This document shows, piece after piece, positions 24,684 through 32,284 of a stretch of 64,000 nucleotides of DNA. The translations under genes were made by a program, and so were the position numbers. The notes beneath the pieces were generated by a model. That model saw nothing but the letters and a program-made list of their open reading frames with translations, did no database searches and was not told where the DNA came from. Origin of the DNA: Blastococcus sp. URHD0036 (lineage in GTDB: Bacteria > Actinomycetota > Actinomycetes > Mycobacteriales > Geodermatophilaceae); assembly GCF_000701365.1 (NCBI RefSeq), contig NZ_KL370778.1, positions 186,001 to 250,000 of the forward strand, read 5' to 3'. Positions within the stretch are counted from its first letter, which is position 1. The number at the start of each line of letters is the position of its first letter.

Positions 24684-25736
24684 ATGACCACGTCGAGCCC
24701 GCTCCCGGATCCGGTGCTCCGCCGCGCCGATCCGGCGCCGGGCACCGGCGGGCTGGTCGACCGCTACGGCCGGACCGCCACCGACCTCCGGGTCTCGCTG
24801 ACCGACCGCTGCAACCTGCGCTGCACGTACTGCATGCCGCCCGAGGGGCTGGACTGGCTGCCCAAGGTCGAGGTGCTGACCGACGACGAGATCGTCCGGC
24901 TGGTGCGCATCGGGGTGGAGCAGCTCGGCATCCGCGAGGTCCGGTTCACCGGCGGCGAGCCCCTGCTGCGCCCGGGCCTGCCGGGCATCGTCGCCGCCGC
25001 CACCGCCCTGGAGCCGCGCCCCGAGGTCAGCCTCACCACGAACGCGATCGGCCTGGCCCGGGTCGCCCCCGCGCTGGCCGAGGCCGGGCTGGACCGGATC
25101 AACGTCAGCCTCGACACGCTGGACCCGGTCCGGTTCAAGCAGCTCACCATGCGCGACCGGCTCGACGACGTCCTCGCCGGGCTGGCTGCCGCGCAGGCCG
25201 CCGGGCTGACGCCGGTCAAGGTCAACGCCGTCCTGCTGCACGGGATCAACGACGTCGACGCCGTCCCGCTGTTGGACTACTGCCTGGAGCACGGCTACCA
25301 GCTGCGGTTCATCGAGCAGATGCCGCTGGACGCCCACCACGCCTGGACCCGCGGCCGGATGGTCACCGCCGAGGACATCCTCGAGCGTCTGTCCGTCGCG
25401 CACACGCTCACGCCGGACACCGAGGCACGCGGCTCGGCCCCCGCGGAGCGCTGGCTGGTCGACGGCGGACCGTCCACGGTCGGGATCATCGCCTCGGTGA
25501 CCCGGTCGTTCTGCGGCACCTGCGACCGGACCCGGCTGACCGCCGACGGCCAGATCCGCAACTGCCTCTTCGCCCGCGAGGAGTCCGATCTGCGGGCGGC
25601 ACTGCGGTCGGGTGCCACCGACGACGAGATCGCCGACCGGTGGCGGATCGCCACCCTGAGCAAGCTGCCCGGGCACGGCATCGACGACCCGAGCTTCCTG
25701 CAGCCGACCCGGCCCATGTCGGCGATCGGCGGCTGA
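24684..25736 (+). CDS. moaA: GTP 3',8-cyclase MoaA
   Basis: This 350-residue radical-SAM enzyme catalyses the first step of molybdenum-cofactor synthesis, converting GTP to 3',8-cyclo-GTP. The N-terminal 4Fe-4S/SAM motif is C43, C47, C50 (CNLRCTYC). The C-terminal cluster cysteines are in CGTCDRTRLTADGQIRNC, and the essential Gly-Gly ends the protein. A TACATT hexamer at 24672-24677 lies six bases before the ATG, which fits a leaderless transcript. moaD follows after 5 bases. moaE, the nucleotidyltransferase and the molybdate transporter are on the opposite strand 1-6 kb away. moaC, mogA and moeA are not in the window. Confidence 0.95.
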   Translation: MTTSSPLPDPVLRRADPAPGTGGLVDRYGRTATDLRVSLTDRCNLRCTYCMPPEGLDWLPKVEVLTDDEIVRLVRIGVEQLGIREVRFTGGEPLLRPGLPGIVAAATALEPRPEVSLTTNAIGLARVAPALAEAGLDRINVSLDTLDPVRFKQLTMRDRLDDVLAGLAAAQAAGLTPVKVNAVLLHGINDVDAVPLLDYCLEHGYQLRFIEQMPLDAHHAWTRGRMVTAEDILERLSVAHTLTPDTEARGSAPAERWLVDGGPSTVGIIASVTRSFCGTCDRTRLTADGQIRNCLFAREESDLRAALRSGATDDEIADRWRIATLSKLPGHGIDDPSFLQPTRPMSAIGG

Positions 25737-25741
25737 GTCCC

Positions 25742-25990
25742 GTGAGCCCGGATGTCACCGTCCGCTACTTCGCCGGGGCCCGCGCCGCGGCCGGCGTGGA
25801 GACCGAGGACCGGACGGCGGCCACGCTCGCCGACCTGGTCCGCCAGATCGCCGACGCGCACGGCCCCCGGCTGGAGAAGGTGCTCACCGCCTGCTCGTTC
25901 CTGGTCGACGGCCAGCAGGCACGCGACCCCGGCCTGGCGCTGGCCCCGGGCACCGTCGTCGACGTGCTGCCACCCTTCGCGGGAGGATGA
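25742..25990 (+). CDS. moaD: MoaD-type molybdopterin synthase sulfur-carrier subunit
   Basis: This 82-residue ubiquitin-like protein would carry the thiocarboxylate sulfur for molybdopterin synthase. The family pattern VTVRYFAGARAAAG at the start, the VLPPFAGG end and the obligatory C-terminal Gly-Gly are present. The GTG at 25742 begins 5 bases after the moaA stop, so the two are translated together. An ATG at 25752 lies in another frame and yields an unrelated peptide. Its partner MoaE is encoded at 26858-27268 on the other strand. Confidence 0.9.
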   Translation: MSPDVTVRYFAGARAAAGVETEDRTAATLADLVRQIADAHGPRLEKVLTACSFLVDGQQARDPGLALAPGTVVDVLPPFAGG

Positions 25991-25994
25991 GTTC

Positions 25995-26207
25995 ATGAGC
26001 GTCTTCGACAAGGCAAAGGCCAAGGCCGAGCAGCTGCTCGGGCGCGCCGAGGAGCTGTACGGGCAGACGCACGGCGACGCCGCCGCCACCCTCGACGGCG
26101 AGGCACGGCGCCTCGAGGGCGAGGTCGAGGAGGAGGACGCCGAGCGCGAGGAGGCGGCCGAGGAGGCCCGCCGGCACGGGGACGACGGCCTCGCCGGTTC
26201 GCGGTGA
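25995..26207 (+). CDS. small CsbD-like helical protein
   Basis: This 70-residue, highly charged protein begins MSVFDKAKAKAEQLLGRAEEL and is almost all helix, with an acidic coiled-coil-like C-terminal half (EVEEEDAEREEAAEEA). The KAKAKAEQLLG start resembles the CsbD family of general-stress proteins, but the match is partial. The ATG follows GGAGGATGAG and lies 4 bases after the moaD stop, so it is probably read from the moaA-moaD transcript, although a role in cofactor synthesis is doubtful. An inverted repeat of CCGGCTTC/GAAGCCGG flanks the gap after it (26213-26277). Confidence 0.65.
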   Translation: MSVFDKAKAKAEQLLGRAEELYGQTHGDAAATLDGEARRLEGEVEEEDAEREEAAEEARRHGDDGLAGSR

Positions 26208-26293
26208 CCCCGGCTTCCCAGTGACGGCCGGACACGTTCCGGCACGCGTCCGGCGATGAATGGGAACGAAGCCGGCGGGTAACGTGAACGGGT

Positions 26294-26827
26294 ATGTCCC
26301 AGCCCGGGATCGACACCAGAGCGCTCGACGACATGACGCCGTGGTCCACCTGGCCGGCTGCCTCCGCCGGTGCGCTGCGGTACCTGCAGGCCCACTCCTC
26401 GTGGGACGTCTGGATGGTCACCCGCGTCGTCGGTGAGCACCAGATCGTCCTCAGCGCGGAGCCCGGGGACGCGATGCGCCCGGGGGCGAGCCTGCCGTGG
26501 GCGGAGAGCTTCTGCCGCTACATGGTCAGCGGCGAGGCCCCTCGCGTGGCGACCGTGACCGCCGCCGTGCCCGAGTACGCCAGCCGCACGCTGCCGAACG
26601 GCATGACGGTCTCGGCCTACCTGGGCGTGCCCCTGATCGCGGCGGACGGCGGGCTGTTCGGCACGCTCTGCGCCGTCGGCGGCCGCGCCAGACCGCGCAG
26701 CGCCGCCCGCGACCTGCCGGCCGCCGAGCTCATCGCCCGCATGCTCAGCTCGCTCCTGGCCGCGGGCATGGATCCCGGCCCCCTGCCCGAGCCGCTGTCC
26801 CTCACCGACGCCGTCGGCCCGTACTGA
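26294..26827 (+). CDS. stand-alone GAF domain protein
   Basis: This 177-residue protein consists of a single GAF domain, with the typical SFCRYMVSGEAPRVA and YLGVPLIAADGGLFGTLCAVG segments, and no output domain. It is probably a ligand- or redox-sensing partner of another protein. A TAACGT hexamer (26280-26285) stands eight bases before the ATG, which fits a leaderless start; two GGGTA-like motifs in the same region recall stress-sigma -10 elements but lack a good -35. It is convergent with moaE, with 30 bases between the stops. Residues 35-45 (SSWDVWMVTRV) and the spacing match GAF proteins found beside GGDEF or HTH domains. Confidence 0.78.
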   Translation: MSQPGIDTRALDDMTPWSTWPAASAGALRYLQAHSSWDVWMVTRVVGEHQIVLSAEPGDAMRPGASLPWAESFCRYMVSGEAPRVATVTAAVPEYASRTLPNGMTVSAYLGVPLIAADGGLFGTLCAVGGRARPRSAARDLPAAELIARMLSSLLAAGMDPGPLPEPLSLTDAVGPY

Positions 26828-26857
26828 CCGCTGCAGGCCCGGCGCACGGGTCCAGCG

Positions 26858-27268
26858 CTACGGGCAGGCGACCCACTCCTCCTCGCCGTCGGTGAAGACC
26901 TGCCGCTTCCAGATCGGCAGCCGCTTCTTCACCTCGTCGACGAGCTCCGCGCAGGCGGTGAACGCCGCGCCCCGGTGCGCCGCGCTGACCGCGCAGGCCA
27001 GGGCCACGTCCCCGATCCCCAGCAGGCCGATGCGGTGCGACACGGCGACCGCCTGCACACCGGGCCGGGCGGCGAACTCCTCGGCGAGCTCCCGGATCAC
27101 GTCGGCGGCCGTGGGGTGGCCGACGTACTCGAGCTCGGTGACCGACCGCCCGCCGTCGTGGTCGCGGACGACGCCGGAGAACGACACCACGGCGCCGGCG
27201 GCCTTGTCGGCCACCGCGTCCTCGTGCTCGGCCACCGAGAGGGGCTCGTCGACCACCCGCGCGATCAC
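26858..27268 (-). CDS. moaE: molybdopterin synthase catalytic subunit MoaE
   Basis: This 136-residue protein converts precursor Z to molybdopterin together with MoaD. Conserved family motifs are visible: GAVVSFSGVVRDHDGG, HRIGLLGIGD, HRGAAFTAC and the catalytic lysine region EVKKRLPIWKRQ. The GTG at 27268 overlaps the stop of the upstream nucleotidyltransferase by four bases (GTGA), so the two are translationally coupled. A longer frame to 28072 runs antisense. It is the last gene of the leftward HTH-TOBE/modABC/nucleotidyltransferase/moaE operon. Confidence 0.93.
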   Translation of the reverse strand: MIARVVDEPLSVAEHEDAVADKAAGAVVSFSGVVRDHDGGRSVTELEYVGHPTAADVIRELAEEFAARPGVQAVAVSHRIGLLGIGDVALACAVSAAHRGAAFTACAELVDEVKKRLPIWKRQVFTDGEEEWVACP

Positions 27269-27843
27269 GGCTCCGACGCTACCCCGCCCGGCGGGACGTC
27301 GAGGTCGACCGGATCGGCGAGACCGGTGCAGTCGACCTCGACCACCTCGCGTCCGGCCAGGTACCGCCGGGCACCCTCGTCGCCGGTCGCCGTCTCGGCC
27401 ACCCCGGCCCAGTGGTCGCGGCCGAGCAGCACCGGGTGCCCGCGGACGCCGTCGTAGGTGGCGACCGCGAGAGCGCCCGGGGCGGCGTGCTCGGCCACCC
27501 GCTCCAGGGCCGCCGGCGTCATGCCCGGCATGTCGACCAGCGTGACCAGCACGGCGTCCACCCGCCCCGGCCAGCCGCGCAGACCGTCGAGGCCGGTGCG
27601 CAGCGAGGAGGCCATGCCGGTCTCCCAGTCGCGGTTTGCCAGCACCGTCGCGCCCGCCAGGTCCGCCGTGCGCCAGACGTCCACCGCCCGCGCTCCGAGG
27701 ACGACGAGCACGGGATCGCAGACCACCCGCGCCGTCCGCACCGCGCGCTCGACGAGCAGGCTGCCCTCGTACTCGACCAGCGCCTTGGGCATGCCGTACC
27801 GGCGGCCGCCACCGGCGGCGAGGACGAGCGCAGCGGTGGTCAC
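27265..27843 (-). CDS. molybdopterin nucleotidyltransferase (MobA/MocA-like)
   Basis: This 192-residue NTP-transferase has the N-terminal signature LVLAAGGGRRYGMPKAL and the catalytic DMPG. The LAAG form is nearer to MocA (CTP:molybdopterin cytidylyltransferase), which makes the MCD cofactor used by xanthine- and CO-dehydrogenase-type enzymes, than to MobA (usually LAGG, GTP). That fits the cox-like maturation genes at 14-17 kb, but the choice between CTP and GTP is inferred. GTG start; 12 bases downstream of modC and overlapping moaE by four bases. Confidence 0.85.
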   Translation of the reverse strand: MTTAALVLAAGGGRRYGMPKALVEYEGSLLVERAVRTARVVCDPVLVVLGARAVDVWRTADLAGATVLANRDWETGMASSLRTGLDGLRGWPGRVDAVLVTLVDMPGMTPAALERVAEHAAPGALAVATYDGVRGHPVLLGRDHWAGVAETATGDEGARRYLAGREVVEVDCTGLADPVDLDVPPGGVASEP

Positions 27844-27855
27844 GCCCCCACCCTC

Positions 27856-28908
27856 TCAGCGTTCGTAGACCGCGACCTCGGAGGCCTTCACGCTCGCCCA
27901 CAGCTCCGCGCCCGGGGCGAGCCCGAGTTCGGCGAACGCGGCGGCGGTGACGTCGGCCAGCAGCGGCACCTCGCCGTCGAGCTCGCAGCGCACCGTCGCC
28001 CCGTGCGGGGTCGCGCCGACCAGCCGCACAGGCCAGACGTTGCGCGGGCTGCCGTGCGGCGGGTCCGGCCACAGCGCCACCGACTCCGGGCGGACGGCGA
28101 CGAACACCGATCCCGACGCCGGCTCGGCCACGGCCACCCGGCCACCGCCGTCCAGCCGGACCGTCGCCCCCTCCCCGGCGCCGGCGAGCAGGGACAGCCC
28201 GACCAGACGGGCGACGTAGTCCGTCCGCGGCCGGCGGGCCACCTCCCCCGGCGGCCCGGCCTGCACGACCCGGCCCTCCTCGACGACGAGCACCCGGTCG
28301 GCCAGCGCCATCGCGTCGACGGGGTCGTGGGTGACCAGCACCGTGCTGCCGGGGAAGTCCCCGAGATGCCGGCGCAGCTCCGCGCGCACGGTGAGCCGGG
28401 TGCGGGCGTCCAGGGCCGACAGCGGTTCGTCGAGGAGCAGCAGCGCGGGCTCCCCCGCGAGCGCGCGGGCGAGGGCCACGCGCTGCGCCTGCCCGCCGGA
28501 GAGCTCACCCGGCCGGCGGGAGCCGAACTCCGCCAGCTCCACCCGGGCCAGCCACTCCCGCGCCGCCGCCCGTGACTCCCGGCGGCCGGCTCCCCGGGTG
28601 CGCAGCCCGAAGGCGACGTTGTCGGTGACCGTGAGGTGCGGGAAGAGCAGGTGGTCCTGGAAGACCATGCCCAGCCGGCGGCGGTGCGCCGGCAGGTGCA
28701 CGCCCGCGGCGACGTCGTCCCACGGCTCTCCGTCGACCTCGACACGGCCGCCGTCGGGCGGCAGCAGCCCGGCGAGCACCCGCAGCAGCGAGGACTTGCC
28801 GGCGCCGTTGGGCCCGAGGACGGCGAGCACCTCGCCGTCCTCCACGTGCACGTCCAGTTCCACGTGCAACACCCCGCGCTGCACGCGGACGGCGGCGTCG
28901 AGGCTCAC
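27856..28908 (-). CDS. modC: molybdate ABC transporter ATP-binding protein ModC
   Basis: This 350-residue ATPase drives molybdate import. Walker A GPNGAGKSS (about 32-40), a Q-loop in MVFQDHLLFPHL, the signature LSGGQAQR and Walker B LLLLDEP are all present. The C-terminal 100 residues form a TOBE/Mop domain (with VFVAVRPESVALW and a final strand ELWASVKASEVAVY) that binds molybdate and senses intracellular levels. The GTG at 28908 overlaps the modB stop by four bases. Its own promoter is not evident, so it is part of the modABC transcript. Confidence 0.93.
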   Translation of the reverse strand: MSLDAAVRVQRGVLHVELDVHVEDGEVLAVLGPNGAGKSSLLRVLAGLLPPDGGRVEVDGEPWDDVAAGVHLPAHRRRLGMVFQDHLLFPHLTVTDNVAFGLRTRGAGRRESRAAAREWLARVELAEFGSRRPGELSGGQAQRVALARALAGEPALLLLDEPLSALDARTRLTVRAELRRHLGDFPGSTVLVTHDPVDAMALADRVLVVEEGRVVQAGPPGEVARRPRTDYVARLVGLSLLAGAGEGATVRLDGGGRVAVAEPASGSVFVAVRPESVALWPDPPHGSPRNVWPVRLVGATPHGATVRCELDGEVPLLADVTAAAFAELGLAPGAELWASVKASEVAVYER

Positions 28909-29720
28909 GGCGCGGCTCCGGCGCGGCCCAGCCACCGGCCGCGGAGGGCGAGCAACGTGGCCAGCGAGACGGCCAGCAGGACGACGGAGAGCACGATCGC
29001 CGACTCCGGGTCGCGCTGGAGCGCCAGGTAGACGGCCAGCGGCATGGTCTGCGTCGTCCCCGGGAAGTTGCCGGCGAAGGTGATCGTGGCGCCGAACTCC
29101 CCCAGCGCGCGGGCCCAGCAGAGCACCGCACCGGCCGCGATGCCCGGGGCGACCAGCGGCAGCGTGACCCGGCGGAACGTCGTCCACCGGTCGGCGCCGA
29201 GGGTGGCCGCGGCCTCCTCGTAGCGGGCGTCGGCGGCGCGCAGCGCGCCCTCGACGCTGATCACCAGGAACGGCATCGCGACGAACGTCTCGGCGATGAC
29301 CACGGCGGTCGTGGTGAACGGGATGGTCAGCCCGAACGTCTCGTCGAGCCAGCGCCCGAGGATGCCCTGCCGGCCCAGGACCAGGAACAGCGCGACGCCG
29401 CCGACGACGGGCGGCAGCACCAGGGGCACCGTGACCAGCGCGCGCAGGACACCGCGGCCTCGGATCCGGGAGCGCGCCAGCACCCAGGCCAGCGGCACCC
29501 CGAGCACGAGGGAGACCGCGGTCGCCAGGGAGGCCGAGAGCAGTGAGAGCCGCAGCGCCTGGCCCACGCCGGGCAGGGTCAGCTGCGTGGCCAGATCGCT
29601 CCACGGCGTTCGGATCAGCAGGGCGACCAGGGGGAGGACCAGGAAGGTGACCGCGGCGACGGCGGGGACGAGCAGGGGGAGCGGGATCCCGGGATCACGG
29701 CGCCGCGGCTGACCCCTCAC
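28905..29720 (-). CDS. modB: molybdate ABC transporter permease ModB
   Basis: This 271-residue inner-membrane permease has about six helices and a clear EAA loop, EEAAATLGADRWTTFRRVTLPL, that contacts ModC. The WARALGEFGATITFAGN segment is typical of molybdate permeases. The GTG at 29720 shares the GTGA overlap with the modA stop; the 113 codons upstream in the same frame are antisense to modA's coding frame and not real. Its product sits between ModA (lipoprotein) and ModC (ATPase). Confidence 0.93.
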   Translation of the reverse strand: MRGQPRRRDPGIPLPLLVPAVAAVTFLVLPLVALLIRTPWSDLATQLTLPGVGQALRLSLLSASLATAVSLVLGVPLAWVLARSRIRGRGVLRALVTVPLVLPPVVGGVALFLVLGRQGILGRWLDETFGLTIPFTTTAVVIAETFVAMPFLVISVEGALRAADARYEEAAATLGADRWTTFRRVTLPLVAPGIAAGAVLCWARALGEFGATITFAGNFPGTTQTMPLAVYLALQRDPESAIVLSVVLLAVSLATLLALRGRWLGRAGAAP

Positions 29721-30517
29721 GCGGTGCGGAACCCGGCGTCGGCGAGCGCCGCCTGCCCCTCGTCGGACAGGACGAGGTCGACGAAGGCCTGCGCCGCCGC
29801 TGCGTTGGGAGCGTCCGTGAGCACGCACACCGGGTAGGTGTTGACGGCGTCGTCGGCCTCGGGGAACTCGATGCCCTCCACCGAGTCCCCGGCCGCGGTC
29901 ACGTCGGTGGCATAGACCAGGGCGGCGTCGACCTCCCCGAGCTCGACCTTGGTCAGGGCGGCGCGCACGTCCTCTTCCTGGGTGTCCGGCACGGCGGTGA
30001 TCCCGGCGGCCGCGAAGACGTCCTCGGCGGCGGCACCGCACGGTACCTCCGGGGCGCACACCGCCAGGGTCAGCTCCTCCCGGCCGAAGTCGGCCAGCCC
30101 GGTGACGTCGGCGGGATTGCCCTCGGGCACGGCGATCTCCAGGACGTTCGACGCGAAGACCTCGGGATCGCCGTCGGCCAGGCCTGCGTCGGTGACGACC
30201 GTCATCTGGCTCGTGTTGGCCGACGCGAAGACATCGGCCGGGGCGCCCTGGGTGATCTGGGTGGCCAAGGCGGAGCTGCCGGCGAAGTTGAACTGCACGT
30301 CCAGGCCGGGGTTGTCGGCCTCCAGCTGGTCGCCGAGGTCGGTGAAGACGTCGGTGAGCGAGGCGGCCGCGAAGACGGTCAGGGTGCCGCTGAGACCACC
30401 GTCCTCCGTGGCCGACCCCGAGGACGACGTGGCCGTGTCGCCCCCGTCGTCCGACCCGCAGCCGGCGAGCAGCGCTACCGCGATCGCGGCGGTCAGGTAC
30501 CGGGTCGGCTTCCGCAT
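29717..30517 (-). CDS. modA: molybdate-binding lipoprotein ModA
   Basis: This 266-residue substrate-binding protein has a signal peptide ending in lipobox LLAGC with the lipidated cysteine at residue 20, then a Gly/Ser/Asp linker. The mature domain has the family pattern LTVFAAASLTDVFTDLGDQLE near residue 45 and QFNFAGSSALATQITQGAPADVFASAN, which form the oxyanion pocket. It captures molybdate or tungstate outside the cell and delivers it to ModB/ModC. It starts 45 bases after the HTH-TOBE gene, so it is probably in the same transcript. Confidence 0.93.
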   Translation of the reverse strand: MRKPTRYLTAAIAVALLAGCGSDDGGDTATSSSGSATEDGGLSGTLTVFAAASLTDVFTDLGDQLEADNPGLDVQFNFAGSSALATQITQGAPADVFASANTSQMTVVTDAGLADGDPEVFASNVLEIAVPEGNPADVTGLADFGREELTLAVCAPEVPCGAAAEDVFAAAGITAVPDTQEEDVRAALTKVELGEVDAALVYATDVTAAGDSVEGIEFPEADDAVNTYPVCVLTDAPNAAAAQAFVDLVLSDEGQAALADAGFRTA

Positions 30518-30562
30518 GTGCGGGACCTTAGCCGGATGGCACCTCCGCTCGCACGGAAGCGA

Positions 30563-30955
30563 TCAGGGGACGTCGACGCTGACCTGCGTCGCCTTGACGG
30601 TGGCCACCGCGCGCACGCCCACCTCGAGGCCCAGCTCGTCGGCCGCCTCGCGCGACATCAGCGACACCAGGCGGAAGGGGCCGGCCTGGATCTCCACCTG
30701 GGCCATGACGGTGTCGCGGACGACGCGGGTGACGATCCCGGCCAGCCGGTTGCGCGCCGACGACGACCGCGTGGCGCCGGGCTCGGGCGCCTCGTGCAGC
30801 CCGGCGGCGACGGCGGCCAGGGCCTCGCCGTCGACGACCGCCGGCCCACCGCCCTCGCGGCGGGCGGCCAGGCGGCCGGTGTCGATCCACCGGCGCACCG
30901 TGTCATCGCTGACCCCGAGCAGCTGGGCAGCCTCGGCGATGCGGTAGGTGGCCAC
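30563..30955 (-). CDS. HTH-TOBE molybdate-responsive regulator
   Basis: This 130-residue protein has an excisionase/MerR-type winged HTH (about 1-55: YRIAEAAQLLGVSDDTVRRWID) joined to one TOBE/Mop molybdate-binding domain (about 66-130: RNRLAGIVTRVVRDTVMAQVEIQAG). In Escherichia coli, ModE uses a different HTH and two Mop domains. This single-Mop form is the actinobacterial counterpart and probably dimerises. Leading the modABC operon, it is likely an autogenous molybdate sensor. The start is GTG at 30955. The gap to the divergent DUF2786 gene is 100 bp and should hold its operator, although no strong dyad is obvious. Confidence 0.85.
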   Translation of the reverse strand: MATYRIAEAAQLLGVSDDTVRRWIDTGRLAARREGGGPAVVDGEALAAVAAGLHEAPEPGATRSSSARNRLAGIVTRVVRDTVMAQVEIQAGPFRLVSLMSREAADELGLEVGVRAVATVKATQVSVDVP

Positions 30956-31055
30956 GGCCGGAAGGTAGCCGTCGCACTCGACGTCGTGTCACCGGTCCGC
31001 CGACCTGTGGACCAGCCGCCGTCGTCCACAGGGCTCGCGTCGCACCGTCGGCGCC

Positions 31056-32195
31056 GTGGCGCACCCTGCCGTCATGTCGCAGAACCCGACGGTCGACGAC
31101 CGCCTGCTGGACGCCGTCGCCGATGCCTGGGAGCGGGGGTGGCGGCCCGCCGACCTCGTGCACGCCGTCGGGCGCACCGCACCGGGTCTGGCCGGCCTCG
31201 CTGCGGCGGTGGCCGCGGCCAGTGTCGAGACGCTGGCTTCTCGGCGGGAGATCCCGGCGGAGTGGTGGACACAGGTCCGCGAGGTGCGTCGTCGGGCGCG
31301 GGCCGCGAGACGGCCGGGCGACGTGCCCGACCTGCTGGTCCAGCTGCGACTGCTGCCACCTCTCCCGCAGCTGGGCGAGGCACCGTCCCGGTGGCGCCCG
31401 CGTTCCACAGGGGACGTCGGCGCCGGTGGCGGCCCCGGGTCCACGGAAGGGGCCAGGCCGAACGCCGGCGGCACCAGGGATGCGGCCAGCGAGGCCGGGG
31501 CGCGCGCGCTTCGGCGAATCCGGGCCCTGCTGGCCAAGGCGGAGTCGACCGACTTCCCCGACGAGGCGGAGGCGTTGACGGGCAAGGCCCAGGAGCTCAT
31601 GGCCCAGCACGCCATCGACGCCGTCCTCCTCGAGCAAGACGGCGGTGCGGCGGCGACGACAGAGGTGGCCGAGCGGCGCCTGCACCTCGAGCCGCCGTAC
31701 CTCGACGCCAAGATGCACCTGGTCAGCGCGGTAGCCGGGGCGAACGGGGTCCGGTCCGCCTGGTTCGGCTCCTTGGGCATCGCGGTCCTGGTCGGCACAT
31801 CGGCGGACCTGGACGCGGTCGAGCTGCTGGTCACATCACTGCTGGTGCAGGCCGGCCGGGCGGTGCAGTCGGCCGGGAGGGCCGACGCGGGCCACACCCG
31901 GTCTCGCGGCTTCCGCCGCGCCTTCCTTCTCGCCTACGCCGTCCGGGTCGGCGAGCGGCTCGATGCGGCACGCCGCAGTGCGACGGCCGAGGCCTCGCAG
32001 GCGGCGACCGCGCGGGGCACCGACCTCGCACCGGTGCTGCGGAATCGCGACGCCGCGGTCACCCGAGCCTTCGAGGACCTCTTCCCGCGCCTGAGGACAC
32101 GACGGACCACGTCCGTCGACCGTTCCGGGTGGCTCGCGGGCCGCGCTGCCGCCGAGTCCGCCGACCTGAAGCGCAAGCGCCCCCTGTCGTCCTGA
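31056..32195 (+). CDS. DUF2786 domain protein
   Basis: This protein of about 379 residues has a DUF2786 domain near the middle (ALRRIRALLAKAESTDFPDEAEALTGKAQELMAQHAI, about 151-190), followed by a metal-protein-like DUF7168 region up to residue 300. The N-terminal 100 residues resemble the helical region found with this domain in actinobacteria. The function is unknown; the DUF2786 motif occurs in phage and plasmid proteins as well. Either the GTG at 31056 or the ATG at 31074 could be the start, and neither has a clear ribosome-binding site. It is convergent with the HNH gene. Confidence 0.75.
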   Translation: MAHPAVMSQNPTVDDRLLDAVADAWERGWRPADLVHAVGRTAPGLAGLAAAVAAASVETLASRREIPAEWWTQVREVRRRARAARRPGDVPDLLVQLRLLPPLPQLGEAPSRWRPRSTGDVGAGGGPGSTEGARPNAGGTRDAASEAGARALRRIRALLAKAESTDFPDEAEALTGKAQELMAQHAIDAVLLEQDGGAAATTEVAERRLHLEPPYLDAKMHLVSAVAGANGVRSAWFGSLGIAVLVGTSADLDAVELLVTSLLVQAGRAVQSAGRADAGHTRSRGFRRAFLLAYAVRVGERLDAARRSATAEASQAATARGTDLAPVLRNRDAAVTRAFEDLFPRLRTRRTTSVDRSGWLAGRAAAESADLKRKRPLSS

Positions 32196-32284
32196 GGCGC
32201 CACCGGGCGCCGGCTCGGTCGGCGAGCGCGGGCAGAGGATGTCCGTCGCCCCCGGCCGCGCAGCCGACCCGCCCGCCGCAGGGG

